From Bacilli bacterium (GTDB taxonomy: Bacteria > Bacillota_I > Bacilli_A > RF39 > UBA660), in the NCBI GenBank assembly GCA_900772415.1, contig CAAHEC010000022.1, forward strand, positions 1-64,000: DNA of 64,000 nt. The letters run 5' to 3'. A model generated the notes under the pieces. The model was not told the DNA's origin, did not search any database, and saw only the letters and a program-made list of their open reading frames with translations. Each line of letters begins with the position of its first letter. The stretch's first letter is position 1. The position numbers and the translations under genes are program-made. Shown one piece after another: positions 26,980 to 35,676 of the stretch.

Positions 26980-27402
26980 TTATACAAGACTTTTTAATAT
27001 GACTTTGTTAAGCCAAAAATAATCTTTATTAACAAAATCACACACAAATATGTTTTCTTCGTTTTTTAAAACATTAAAAAACTCAGTTATATTTTTATTC
27101 GTCCTTATTTTAATATATGTATTATAAACAGTTAACTTTGTTTTTTCTACACCATTATCTAAAATATGCTTATTAAGTGATTTAAAATAATTATGATCAT
27201 AAGCATAATTTCTATATATATCACTATTTATCTTAGTCTTGTTAAAAGCAATAGCCATTTGACTAAATAATCTATATGAAATTATAAAATCATTTTGACT
27301 CGACTCTGATATTTGTTCTAACATTTTATATAAATAATAAGTTTTATTATAATATAACTTAGAGAAAGAATCATTAATTTTAAATAAGTAATATACCCTC
27401 AT
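26980..27402 (-). CDS. Uncharacterised 140-residue protein
   Basis: No family recognised. The protein is rich in Tyr, Asn and Lys and predicted helical with a short beta-rich end (FVCDFVNKDYFWLNKVILKS). No membrane segment or motif is evident. It lies between yneF and the SOS-controlled peptide gene on the same strand, so it may belong to the SOS operon, as yneB follows yneA in Bacillus, although it is not a resolvase. Its ribosome site (AAAGAGGTG) is good. Confidence 0.6.
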   Translation of the reverse strand: MRVYYLFKINDSFSKLYYNKTYYLYKMLEQISESSQNDFIISYRLFSQMAIAFNKTKINSDIYRNYAYDHNYFKSLNKHILDNGVEKTKLTVYNTYIKIRTNKNITEFFNVLKNEENIFVCDFVNKDYFWLNKVILKSLV

Positions 27403-27478
27403 ATTAAAACACCTCTTTTATAGAATAATACTTATTAAATAAAAAAGATGTCGCATTATATACCTAACTATTTTTTTA

Positions 27479-27622
27479 TTAAAGATTAACTACTACACTT
27501 TTTTCTTTGTATACTTCTTTTTTCTCTGATGGCTTTTCATATCCTATTACCCATATAACATTTACAATTGTTAATATCAAATATATCATTGCAACTTTCT
27601 TATAACCTTTTAATGCTTTCAT
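27479..27622 (-). CDS. SOS-controlled single-span membrane peptide (YneA/SosA-like position)
   Basis: 47 residues: MKALKGYKKVAMIY, a hydrophobic helix (about 10-28), then a charged tail EKPSEKKEVYKEKSVVVNL. AAAGGAGTGA precedes the ATG. The promoter has a LexA box filling its spacer, and lexA is divergent. In Bacillus (yneA) and Staphylococcus (sosA) this position holds an SOS cell-division inhibitor with one membrane helix and an extracellular tail; this peptide has the same layout but is shorter and has no LysM. Function is inferred from position and control, not homology. Confidence 0.72.
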   Translation of the reverse strand: MKALKGYKKVAMIYLILTIVNVIWVIGYEKPSEKKEVYKEKSVVVNL

Positions 27623-27650
27623 ATTAGTCACTCCTTTTATTTACAATTTA

Positions 27651-27679
27651 ATAATACCACGAACAAATGTATGTGTCAA
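27651..27679 (-). promoter_or_regulatory. SOS promoter with LexA box in the spacer
   Basis: On the minus strand TTGACA (27679..27674), 17 bases, TATTAT (27656..27651). The spacer contains the LexA box CGAACAAATGTATG (plus strand 27660-27673), so bound LexA would block polymerase. Confidence 0.85.
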
Positions 27680-27688
27680 TAATAAATA

Positions 27689-27728
27689 AGAACAAATGTT
27701 TGACAATGTAAAGTAATTATGATATTAT
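27689..27728 (+). promoter_or_regulatory. lexA promoter with a LexA box at the -35
   Basis: LexA box AGAACAAATGTTTG (27689-27702) overlaps TTGACA (27700-27705); 17 bases further lies TATTAT (27723-27728). Consensus GAAC-N4-GTTC is matched with one change. This gives lexA autorepression. Confidence 0.85.
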
Positions 27729-27753
27729 AAAAATGTAATAAAAAGGAGATATT

Positions 27754-28365
27754 ATGGAAAAATTAACAAATAGACAAAAAGATGTTTTGGATTATGTTAA
27801 AAGTTATATAGCAAATCATGGATATCCGCCAGCTGTAAGAGAAATAGGTTCAGCATTAGGTCTTAATTCGCCTGCAACTATTCAGTCTCACTTAACGGCT
27901 TTAGAGTCAAAAGGTTATATAAAAAAAACTAATTCAAAATATAGATCTCTTGAAATAGTTGGAAATAATGAATATTTAAATGATGACGTAATAAATGTTC
28001 CCCTACTTGGTAAAATAACAGCAGGAACTCCTATAGAGGCTATTGAAATGCCAAATGAATATTTTAGTTTACCAGCCTATTTAATTCCAAGTAATGAAGA
28101 AGTCTTTACTTTAAAAGTAAGTGGCGAAAGTATGATTAACGCTGGTATATTTGATGGAGATATAGTAATAGTACAAAGACAAAACGTCGCAAGAAATGGT
28201 GAAATAGTTGTTGCAATGACGATGGAAAATGAAGTTACTTTAAAAAGATTTTATAAAGAACCTAATTATATAAGATTACAACCAGAAAACGACACAATGG
28301 ATCCAATTATACTTCCTAATTGTACTATTTTAGGAAAAGCAATCGGTCTTTATAGAAAGTTTTAA
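27754..28365 (+). CDS. lexA: SOS repressor LexA
   Basis: 203 residues. The N-terminal winged helix (LTNRQKDVLDYVKSYIANHG; AVREIGSALGLNSPATIQSH) binds Firmicute-type boxes. The self-cleavage site is Ala90-Gly91 in GKITAGTP. The catalytic dyad is Ser126 (VSGESM) and Lys164 (VTLKRF). RecA-triggered cleavage derepresses SOS genes. Two boxes lie in the divergent intergenic region, serving lexA and the 47-residue peptide gene. An AAAAGGAG site precedes the start. Confidence 0.97.
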   Translation: MEKLTNRQKDVLDYVKSYIANHGYPPAVREIGSALGLNSPATIQSHLTALESKGYIKKTNSKYRSLEIVGNNEYLNDDVINVPLLGKITAGTPIEAIEMPNEYFSLPAYLIPSNEEVFTLKVSGESMINAGIFDGDIVIVQRQNVARNGEIVVAMTMENEVTLKRFYKEPNYIRLQPENDTMDPIILPNCTILGKAIGLYRKF

Positions 28366-28590
28366 GAAGGAAGGATAAAACCATGGAATGTGTTTAAATA
28401 AATAAAAAAAGGAGAAACAACACTAATTTCTCTTTTTTTGTTTCTCCAAATCTATCTAAAAACGCTTTTGCATGCTATAGCGTTCTACAATAATATATGG
28501 TTAACAAGCTAATTTGTTAACCTTTTTTTAATAATTTATATTTAAATCAACATTTTTAATATGTCAATTTTTCTTTAAAATATACATTCT
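28366..28590. other. Gene-free stretch downstream of lexA with two hairpins
   Basis: No gene of note. A hairpin with GGAGAAA and TTTCTCTTTTTTT (about 28410-28440) probably ends lexA transcription. A second, GGTTAACAA-GCTAA-TTTGTTAACC followed by seven T (28499-28530), is a perfect terminator without a visible gene before it. The 60 bases between contain AACGCT and AGCGTT in inverted orientation. A small RNA ending at the second hairpin is possible but unproven. Confidence 0.55.
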
Positions 28591-28869
28591 TTATTTTTTT
28601 AAACCATTTATTCCTCCTTTTATACTATAACAATTATATCCAAGAGCATTTAATACTTTAGCACATGATAAACTTACCCTTCCTAAGTCACAAATTAAAT
28701 AGTAATCCTTATCTTTACTTATATATAATTCAGGATTTGACATAAGTTTAATTCTGGGGATGTTTACACTAAAAGGTATATTGTTATTAGCAAAATCCAA
28801 AGGATTTCTTATATCAATTATTTTTGATTTATCATACACATTTTCAAAATCAATTTCCAAAGTAATCAC
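28591..28869 (-). CDS. Single-domain rhodanese-like protein
   Basis: 92 residues covering one rhodanese domain: IIDIRNPLDFANNNIPFSVNIP, then the active-site loop CDLGRVS with Cys60, then CAKVLNALGYNCYSIKGGI. The loop length of six matches sulfur-handling rhodaneses. It probably carries persulfide sulfur for cofactor or tRNA thiolation. Cytoplasmic, stand-alone, separated by 43 bases from VirD4 with a terminator between. Confidence 0.88.
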   Translation of the reverse strand: MITLEIDFENVYDKSKIIDIRNPLDFANNNIPFSVNIPRIKLMSNPELYISKDKDYYLICDLGRVSLSCAKVLNALGYNCYSIKGGINGLKK

Positions 28870-28885
28870 CTCTTTTTATAATATG

Positions 28886-28916
28886 AAAAAAGCACTTTCT
28901 GTTAAGTGCTTTTTAC
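28886..28916 (-). terminator. Terminator after the VirD4 gene
   Basis: The minus-strand stem AAAAGCACTT-AACAGA-AAGTGCTTTT, followed by TT, closes the type IV secretion gene row. Confidence 0.85.
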
Positions 28917-31234
28917 TCAAAGAATTCATCAAAAAAATCTTCATCATCTTTTTCTTTATTATTCATTATTTTGTCTTTTTCTTCATTATTAGTATACGTA
29001 TTATCTTTAACTATTTCAGGTTTTACATCTTCCTTAACTGGTTTTAATGTCTCTTTATTTTCATTTGTATCTTCATCATCCAAAGATAAATCCTCTAAAT
29101 AGTCATCCATTATATCATGTTCCTGTTTTTCTTGCTTTTTATTAAATGGATTAAGTTCTATTTTATTGTCCTGCTTCATATCTTCTACAGTAGGTTTTTC
29201 TGATGCAACAGCTTCATTTTCTTTAGCCTCGTTATTAGCTTTTTCTTCAGCTTCTAGCTCTGCTATTCTCTCATCAATTTTCTTAATCATCTCATCAATA
29301 TTTAAATCCTCATTACTATTTGTATTCATAAAAGGATTAACCTGCTTATTTTGCATTTCAAATGGATTAGCGTTATTTGCTGAAGCAAATGGATTGCTTA
29401 TTGGAGTGCCAAAAGGAGATGATTGTCCAAATGGAGATGGTCCAAATGGAGAAGATTCAGATGAAAACAACTCATTTCTTTTTTCTTCTTTTTTCTTTTT
29501 TACAAATTCTCTTATATCAAATAACTTAATTGGTTTTTGTTCATGTGTTGGTAATGTAGCCTTTGGAACTCTTTCATTGTTTTTACCATGACCAAAATCA
29601 GTATTCCAAAATGGTAAAAATTTAGTTCTAAGAGGAGGAAGACGATGTTTTAGTACTAATACTTCATCCTGTTTAAATCTTTGAAGCTCAGTAACAGTAA
29701 TAAGTGGTCTTGTCTCTTCTTTTTGATCTTTTCCTACTTTTACTATCTTATCACCACATAACTTACTAATTTCTTCAAGTGCTGATAATTCACCTGTTAA
29801 AAGGTATAATATATTTCCACAGTTACCACGAATTGTTTCGGCATCTTCATTACCATAAACTTGTTTTAACTGTGCAAAGTTTTGAATAATCATTGTCATT
29901 CTAATTTGTCTTGAACGTGCTGCTGTAATCATGGTTGTAATATCCTTAAACTTTGGCATATTAGCAAACTCATCAAGTAAAAAGTTTGTTCTTATAGGAA
30001 GCTTACCACCATGCCTTTGTGCCACTGCAATTAATGATTCATAACATTGTTTTATAAATATGGTTGCAAGAGCATGATATGTTGTTTTCTCATCTTGTAT
30101 AATCATGAAAATAGCAGTTTTTCTTTCTCCTATTGTTTCCATATCAAAATCACTACGAGATAGCATTTCCGCCAAATTTTGAGTAACAGCAAATACCTTT
30201 ATTTTTTGTTTTAAAACAGATTCAATAGAGTTCTTAGTATCTTGTGGTGCATTAACTGTTCCTAATGCGTTTATAGCAGCAGGACTTGCAGGGTCTTTAA
30301 ATTTAAAATATTCTTTAGCATATGTTGAAGCTCCTATTTTTTCTTCTCCAACAGTCATCATTAAATTAACGGTTGATATACTTATTTCATCTTCTTTAGC
30401 ATCTTCAAACATACCAAGAGAAAGACCCGTTAAATAGTCAGCTGCCGAATTAGTCCAGAAAGGATCATCAGCTTTTTCATCCGTTGCTATGTTAATAGCC
30501 ATATCATTTAAAAGTTCATTCGCTTTATCTTGATTACCCTCTTTATAGTATTTATAAGGAAGTGTATAAGGATTCCAACAACTACCGTTTTTAGGATCAC
30601 GAAAATTAACAACTATTACATCATATCCTAAATCCTTTAACATTTCTCCATTTTTTTCAAATATTTCACCCTTAGGATCAGTGATAACCATTGATTCACC
30701 TTTTTTTGCTAAAAGATTTACCAATGGGTTAATTACCATCTGAGTTTTACCAGATCCTGTTGCACCAATAACAAGCGAGTGTGATTCACCATTATCAACA
30801 TATACTAAATTCTTTTTCTTATCATAAACTAAAGGAAATCCAGCTGAAACCGATTCCTTTGCCGTTATTTCAACAGGTTCAACATCCTTGAATTTTTTAT
30901 ATTCATCTTCCTTGGCAAACCTACCAAAACCATTTTCTTTTTTGCCTTCTTTAAATCCAAAACCCTTTTCTCTAGTATAAAAATGTGATGAAACACTTGC
31001 TGTTAAAATAACAATTGCTAATATCCAAAAAATAATTGTATATCCTAAATATGGTGGGAAAAAACCTTTTATAAAATTAAATGTAAATGGGATAGGATTT
31101 GTTTGTGCATTAACATTAGTATCAGTAATATGATATATATTTACGACACATAATGAAACAATTACCAAAAGTAATAAACAAGCCCATAAAAATGTCACTA
31201 CATCCTTTTTTTCTGCTCTAAATTTAAATTTCAT
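28913..31234 (-). CDS. virD4: Type IV secretion coupling ATPase, VirD4/TraG family
   Basis: 773 residues. Two N-terminal membrane helices (about 14-34 and 63-83), then Walker A GATGSGKT (157-164) and Walker B with FLLDEFANM near 420. TraG/VirD4 proteins bring substrates to the secretion channel. The last 190 residues are not part of the family core: proline/asparagine/phenylalanine-rich repeats (SPFGPSPFGQSSPFG) and then an acidic tail ending DDEDFFDEFFE, probably disordered and perhaps a substrate or partner docking site. It is the last gene of the locus. Conjugative relatives have a relaxase nearby; none is here. Confidence 0.93.
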   Translation of the reverse strand: MKFKFRAEKKDVVTFLWACLLLLVIVSLCVVNIYHITDTNVNAQTNPIPFTFNFIKGFFPPYLGYTIIFWILAIVILTASVSSHFYTREKGFGFKEGKKENGFGRFAKEDEYKKFKDVEPVEITAKESVSAGFPLVYDKKKNLVYVDNGESHSLVIGATGSGKTQMVINPLVNLLAKKGESMVITDPKGEIFEKNGEMLKDLGYDVIVVNFRDPKNGSCWNPYTLPYKYYKEGNQDKANELLNDMAINIATDEKADDPFWTNSAADYLTGLSLGMFEDAKEDEISISTVNLMMTVGEEKIGASTYAKEYFKFKDPASPAAINALGTVNAPQDTKNSIESVLKQKIKVFAVTQNLAEMLSRSDFDMETIGERKTAIFMIIQDEKTTYHALATIFIKQCYESLIAVAQRHGGKLPIRTNFLLDEFANMPKFKDITTMITAARSRQIRMTMIIQNFAQLKQVYGNEDAETIRGNCGNILYLLTGELSALEEISKLCGDKIVKVGKDQKEETRPLITVTELQRFKQDEVLVLKHRLPPLRTKFLPFWNTDFGHGKNNERVPKATLPTHEQKPIKLFDIREFVKKKKEEKRNELFSSESSPFGPSPFGQSSPFGTPISNPFASANNANPFEMQNKQVNPFMNTNSNEDLNIDEMIKKIDERIAELEAEEKANNEAKENEAVASEKPTVEDMKQDNKIELNPFNKKQEKQEHDIMDDYLEDLSLDDEDTNENKETLKPVKEDVKPEIVKDNTYTNNEEKDKIMNNKEKDDEDFFDEFFE

Positions 31235-31279
31235 AAGTTTCCTCCTAATCTAGGTAATAATTCCTCTTATAAAAACATT

Positions 31280-31308
31280 ATACCAAATATTTAAACTATT
31301 TGGTATAA
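31280..31308 (-). terminator. Hairpin between the lipoprotein and VirD4 genes
   Basis: The minus-strand arms ATACCAAATA and TATTTGGTAT are followed by A-T-G-TTTTT. It resembles a weak terminator that would reduce read-through into virD4. TATAAT in the right arm could also be a -10. Confidence 0.5.
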
Positions 31309-31314
31309 CTTTTC

Positions 31315-32034
31315 TTAATATTCTAATCTATTATTTTTATACTTTTTATATAATATTAAACTTACTATTGATAAACAACCTAAAACTAAAATAATTGTTA
31401 AAATAGTAAGGAATGTGTTTTTTATTTTCTTATTTCTGTTTTGATGTTCAACTCTTATCTTGTTTTTATTTAAATCATTTTTACTTATTTTTAAATAAAA
31501 ATCTTTATTAGTTGTGTTTTCATCATAATTCCATATATAAGTTTTGTTTTTAATACTATCCGCATTATTTTCTAAAGCTTTAACTGGCAAAGTAAGTTCA
31601 AGTCTTATTTTATTTAAACTTGGCCAATTAGAACAATTTTCACAATATGGTATATATTTTGTGTCGTTTTTTATTATTATATATTTATCATCTTCCTTAC
31701 AACTTATATGTTGATATACATATTGATTAAAACCAGTATTTTGAAAGTAGGAACAAATATCTTTATAATCATTTGTAAAAAAAGCTCCACTTTCTTTTTT
31801 CCCTTCAATAGTTTCGCTTTTATATCCTCTAAATTCAAGGGCTTTTGAGTAATTAGATAAAACGGATTCTATCATTTGTTTTATAGAATATCGATCATTT
31901 TTGAAAGCTACCGTATTAGTAAGTACGGTAACTTTTTCATTAACATTTCCATCATAGCCTACTTTAACTTCGCTTTTAGTAGTACATCCAGTAAGTAAAA
32001 CAATTAATAATAACATTAAAATTCTTTTTTTCAT
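31315..32034 (-). CDS. Lipoprotein with C-terminal membrane helix, DUF3153/LppM-like
   Basis: 239 residues. The signal peptide ends at lipobox LTGC (Cys17), so the N-terminus is lipid-anchored on the outer face. The exported part ends with a domain whose LRLELTLPVKALENNADS and NKTYIWNYD resemble DUF3153 proteins. A membrane helix (about 205-228, ILTIILVLGCLSIVSLILY) and a basic end follow, so both ends are membrane-bound. Four other cysteines could form disulfides. It lies nine bases after the hydrolase stop and belongs to the secretion operon. Role unknown; a surface component of the channel is possible. Confidence 0.75.
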   Translation of the reverse strand: MKKRILMLLLIVLLTGCTTKSEVKVGYDGNVNEKVTVLTNTVAFKNDRYSIKQMIESVLSNYSKALEFRGYKSETIEGKKESGAFFTNDYKDICSYFQNTGFNQYVYQHISCKEDDKYIIIKNDTKYIPYCENCSNWPSLNKIRLELTLPVKALENNADSIKNKTYIWNYDENTTNKDFYLKISKNDLNKNKIRVEHQNRNKKIKNTFLTILTIILVLGCLSIVSLILYKKYKNNRLEY

Positions 32035-32043
32035 AATTTCCTC

Positions 32044-35000
32044 CTACTGTGATTGTCCAACGTAAGTTGTTTCCGAATTAATATACATAGCTGGATTTAT
32101 TAATCCTTTTCCTATTTGACATTTTGCAGTGCTTCTTTTATAAGTATTTAAAAGATCTGTATTTTGTAATTCAATATGTAAGTGAGGTCCAGATGAACTA
32201 CCAGTATTTCCACTAAAACCAATTTGTTGCCCTTTTGAAATTACATCTCCGACATTAACTTGCCTACTACTTAAATGAGCATATACAGTTTTATATCCAT
32301 TTTGATGATCTATAATAACATATATACCATATGAGTTCCAGCCATTATCACAAGCTCTTTTTTTATAACAGTTACTGTTATAATCTCCTGTTTCTGATAC
32401 GACTCCACCATCCATAGCATATATACTCGTTCCTGTTTTCATCTGTAAGTCTACTCCTCCATGACAAACTCCACTATTATATTTTGGAAAAGAAGGAGAA
32501 TTTCCATCATTTGCATATGATTTTGAAGTATTATCTGGATTTGTAGGATTTCCTAAATATCCAGTTGCAACACCTGGTTCACCAGTTGTTGAAATTTTAG
32601 TTGCAAAATCAGGAGATTTTGGGCCATAAATTATATACCAATTATGTTTAGTTCCATTTGAATCAACTAACCAGTTTTTATCCACAAAGTCATATATGTT
32701 ATATGTACTAGAAGTTGTTTTTTCTTTACTAAAAGGATCTGCTACTTTAACTTCTCCGTTGCTTGCTATTCCTCTTAGTACAATCCAATGTCCTCCATTC
32801 GTAAATGGACTTTGTTGTTGTACATTAGCAACTACTAATGCACCATTTTTTAAAGCCTTTATTATGGAATCTGCGCCAGTTTTAGAAACCTCAACCTCTT
32901 CATAAGTAAATCCCGAATGAGTATTCGATATTTCAGTAAATAGATTGTTATATGATCCTGTTCCTACATTACAAGCTCCTCTTGATAATGCCTCATCATT
33001 TGCCTTAACAGGATCAAGCTTTTCATCTGATAAAGTGCTTACTACCATTGCTAAAGATGTAACACCACAACCAGATGTACAAATTGTATTTTTTCCTGTT
33101 GGGTTACTATAGCATCCACTCATCCAATCCTGTGCACCACAAAATGCAACGTCAGGATAATCAGTTTGATAGTAATATGTAAATAATTCATCAGGTACTC
33201 CAGCATTTCCTAGTACACCAGATGTACAAGTAACTTCCCCAGGAACCGCAATAGAAGCAAAATCCCCATCAACCGTAATTAATGATAAATTTGAATATTG
33301 ATCTCCTAAAATTGTTGAATATAATGTTCCGGCTGTGTAATTTGATAATTCATCATGAGATAAACAGTTACCCTTTTGACAAAAATCACAAATACCAGTT
33401 CTGCTAGCACAATAAGAACCTGTTGTCTTTCCACTTTGATTGTCATATATAAATAAATTTTTAGTATCTTCCCATGCACTTGTCATTAAGGCTCGAGTAG
33501 CCTCATCAATAGCTGGCCTTTTAGCTCCATTAATTTTATCTGGACATCCAGTATCAATGTCACAAAAATCCTGATCATTTGTATTACTTCTTATTGGAAT
33601 TATGTAAGAGCCATCATCTGTTTTAGAAGTCTTCCAACCCATCGTTTTCCATCTTGAAAGTGCAAAACTTTTTGCAGCTACCATTTGAGTTTTAACTCTT
33701 TCAATATCAGAATTAGCACTAACCCCTATTTCTTCGTATGTAACACTCATTATATATTTATCCAAAGTAATAGGAGCACTATACTTACTTTCGCAGTCTT
33801 GAACATTTTTACCTGTTGTACAACTTTCTACCTTTACATCTACTAAGACATTTGATTTTAGCAATTCATCTATTTCAACTGTACCCGCAGATTGATAAGA
33901 CACCGAACAAGATTTATTCTCATAAACATAATCTATAAATAAATCTTTTTTATCATATAAATCAATAATTATTTCTTCTATTAGTTCATTTTGTTTATCA
34001 GGACTTACAGAATTTATCATTTCTTTATATCCATTATATCCGGTAAATACTTTTTCATCAAATCCACTATATCCCTTATCCTTAGGAAAATAAGTCTCCA
34101 TTAAATATTTTCTAAATCCATCTTTGTTTGAACCGTTCAATTCCTTTAAAACACGTTTTAACTTTCTTCTTATCTTAGCTTTTCTAAATGGGTAAAGATA
34201 AGGATCTACTACAGAAGAGTCTTCATTTTCATCTACAATATCTTCATTATCATCATCTGATTCACTTACATCATCAGAATCATCATTATCATCTTCATTT
34301 TTGTACTCATTTCCTGCTCCTAAAATACTAGTTACGTTTCCACTTTGAAGGTTATCAAAGTATGGATATAAAACCGTAGCCATTGCAAGCGTGCCATCGG
34401 CATTAGGATATTTTGCAAATAATTTTTTTAATTTATCAAGTGCTTTTTGATCCACTTTTTCATATTTTGAATAGTTATCTTCATCGTTAACATCTCCTCC
34501 TACACCTGGAGTTAAAACACTTACAAGTAATATAATACCTATTATAAGTACTATAACACCAAGAATTATAGCACTCCATGGAAGAGTAGATATAAAAAGC
34601 TTTAATAAACCTTGAGTAGCTTTTGCAGCAGCCTTTCCAGCTTTTGCAGCAGCTTTTCCTGCTTTCTTAGCATTTTGTACTGCTTTTTTTCCCTTTTCTA
34701 CAGCATCCTTGCCTTTATTAATTGCTTGTCCTGCTTTACTATTATTAAATCTATTTTTTGCACCATTTTTAATACCATTTTTAGCTCTATCCATCATTTC
34801 TTTTGGATTTTTTGGTCTATTATTCCATTTGTTTTTTAAATCATCTCTTTTTTTATCCAAAGCAGATTTAGGAGATTTTGAATTTTTATTATCATCTTTT
34901 TTTTGTGGTTTATTATCATTTGGTTTTTCAGATTTATTTTGATTATCTTTATTTGAATTATTTTCTGATTTATCTTTTTTATTATTATTTTCATTTGGTG

Positions 35001-35595
35001 TATTTTCTTTATCTTCTTTTTTGCTTTCTTTTTCATTTGAATTATCTGAATCATTATTCTTGTTTGAATTATCTTCTTTGTTTCCAGATTCATCTGGCTT
35101 ATTGTTGTTAGAATCTTCACCATTATCTTTTTCTGTTTGGTTATCATTGCTATTGCTAGGTTCTTTATCTTCTTTAGATTCAGAATTAACATCGTCTTTT
35201 GCATCATCCACATTAGAATCATTTTCTTTTGATGAATCTTGCGATGAACTTTCTTTTTTACCTTCCGAATCGTCGTTTTGTTGTTCATTTGAGTCTTCTA
35301 AAGAATCTTCTTCATCTTCTAAATTTTCAGTATTACTATCATCATTTTCATTATCAGCAGAAATATCATCCATATCATTATTGGATTCAGAATCATTATC
35401 AGAAATATCTTCTATATCATTATTATTTTCATTTTCATCCTGACTATCATCTACTAAATCATCTTGATTTTCTTGCCCATCAGAAGAAGCTTTTAAATTT
35501 CCTTTTATTTCTCCTTCTAGTTCTACTATAACATCATTGAAATTAAAATCATTATTAGAATTATTTACAGTTTTATTTTTATCTTTATTATTCAT
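32044..35595 (-). CDS. Giant membrane-anchored cell-wall hydrolase: SpoIID + C39 + M23 domains
   Basis: 1183 residues from the ATG at 35595. Residues 1-330 are cytoplasmic, low-complexity and acidic, then Lys/Ala-rich (AKKAGKAAAKAGKAAAK). One membrane helix lies at about 338-362. Outside come three enzyme domains. A SpoIID/LytB-like transglycosylase (about 570-760) keeps the Glu in VTYEEIG. A C39-type cysteine-peptidase fold (about 825-1000) has GCGVTSLAM, GGHWIVLRG and ADPFS. An M23 metallopeptidase (about 1035-1150) has HGGVDL and GPHLHIEL. All predicted catalytic residues are present. It probably opens the wall for the secretion channel, the VirB1-like role. It lies 73 bases after virB4. 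Confidence 0.9.
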   Translation of the reverse strand: MNNKDKNKTVNNSNNDFNFNDVIVELEGEIKGNLKASSDGQENQDDLVDDSQDENENNNDIEDISDNDSESNNDMDDISADNENDDSNTENLEDEEDSLEDSNEQQNDDSEGKKESSSQDSSKENDSNVDDAKDDVNSESKEDKEPSNSNDNQTEKDNGEDSNNNKPDESGNKEDNSNKNNDSDNSNEKESKKEDKENTPNENNNKKDKSENNSNKDNQNKSEKPNDNKPQKKDDNKNSKSPKSALDKKRDDLKNKWNNRPKNPKEMMDRAKNGIKNGAKNRFNNSKAGQAINKGKDAVEKGKKAVQNAKKAGKAAAKAGKAAAKATQGLLKLFISTLPWSAIILGVIVLIIGIILLVSVLTPGVGGDVNDEDNYSKYEKVDQKALDKLKKLFAKYPNADGTLAMATVLYPYFDNLQSGNVTSILGAGNEYKNEDDNDDSDDVSESDDDNEDIVDENEDSSVVDPYLYPFRKAKIRRKLKRVLKELNGSNKDGFRKYLMETYFPKDKGYSGFDEKVFTGYNGYKEMINSVSPDKQNELIEEIIIDLYDKKDLFIDYVYENKSCSVSYQSAGTVEIDELLKSNVLVDVKVESCTTGKNVQDCESKYSAPITLDKYIMSVTYEEIGVSANSDIERVKTQMVAAKSFALSRWKTMGWKTSKTDDGSYIIPIRSNTNDQDFCDIDTGCPDKINGAKRPAIDEATRALMTSAWEDTKNLFIYDNQSGKTTGSYCASRTGICDFCQKGNCLSHDELSNYTAGTLYSTILGDQYSNLSLITVDGDFASIAVPGEVTCTSGVLGNAGVPDELFTYYYQTDYPDVAFCGAQDWMSGCYSNPTGKNTICTSGCGVTSLAMVVSTLSDEKLDPVKANDEALSRGACNVGTGSYNNLFTEISNTHSGFTYEEVEVSKTGADSIIKALKNGALVVANVQQQSPFTNGGHWIVLRGIASNGEVKVADPFSKEKTTSSTYNIYDFVDKNWLVDSNGTKHNWYIIYGPKSPDFATKISTTGEPGVATGYLGNPTNPDNTSKSYANDGNSPSFPKYNSGVCHGGVDLQMKTGTSIYAMDGGVVSETGDYNSNCYKKRACDNGWNSYGIYVIIDHQNGYKTVYAHLSSRQVNVGDVISKGQQIGFSGNTGSSSGPHLHIELQNTDLLNTYKRSTAKCQIGKGLINPAMYINSETTYVGQSQ

Positions 35596-35645
35596 AAATA
35601 CACCATCCATACTAATATAAGATAATTATAGCATAATAGCTTATA

Positions 35646-35676
35646 AAAAAAAAGATGCATAAGCATCTTATAAACC
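35646..35676 (-). terminator. Terminator after virB4, inside the secretion locus
   Basis: The minus-strand stem AAGATGC-TTAT-GCATCTT is followed by nine T and overlaps the virB4 stop region. It should separate virB2-virB4 from the hydrolase gene, which has an extended -10 (TGCTATAAT) just downstream at about 35626-35634. Confidence 0.85.

Noticed and set aside
28381..28400. Four-codon frame after lexA with a GGAAGG site
   Set aside because: Too short to support and not linked to a recognised leader function.
34836..35288. 150-codon Lys/Ile/Met-rich open frame on the same strand as the hydrolase
   Set aside because: Frame-shifted reading of the hydrolase tail with no ribosome site.
34612..35531. 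Several long open frames on the strand opposite the hydrolase tail, with repeated Ser/Phe or Tyr/His stretches
   Set aside because: They are shadows of the low-complexity acidic Asn/Asp/Glu/Ser tail; no ribosome sites and no plausible protein features.
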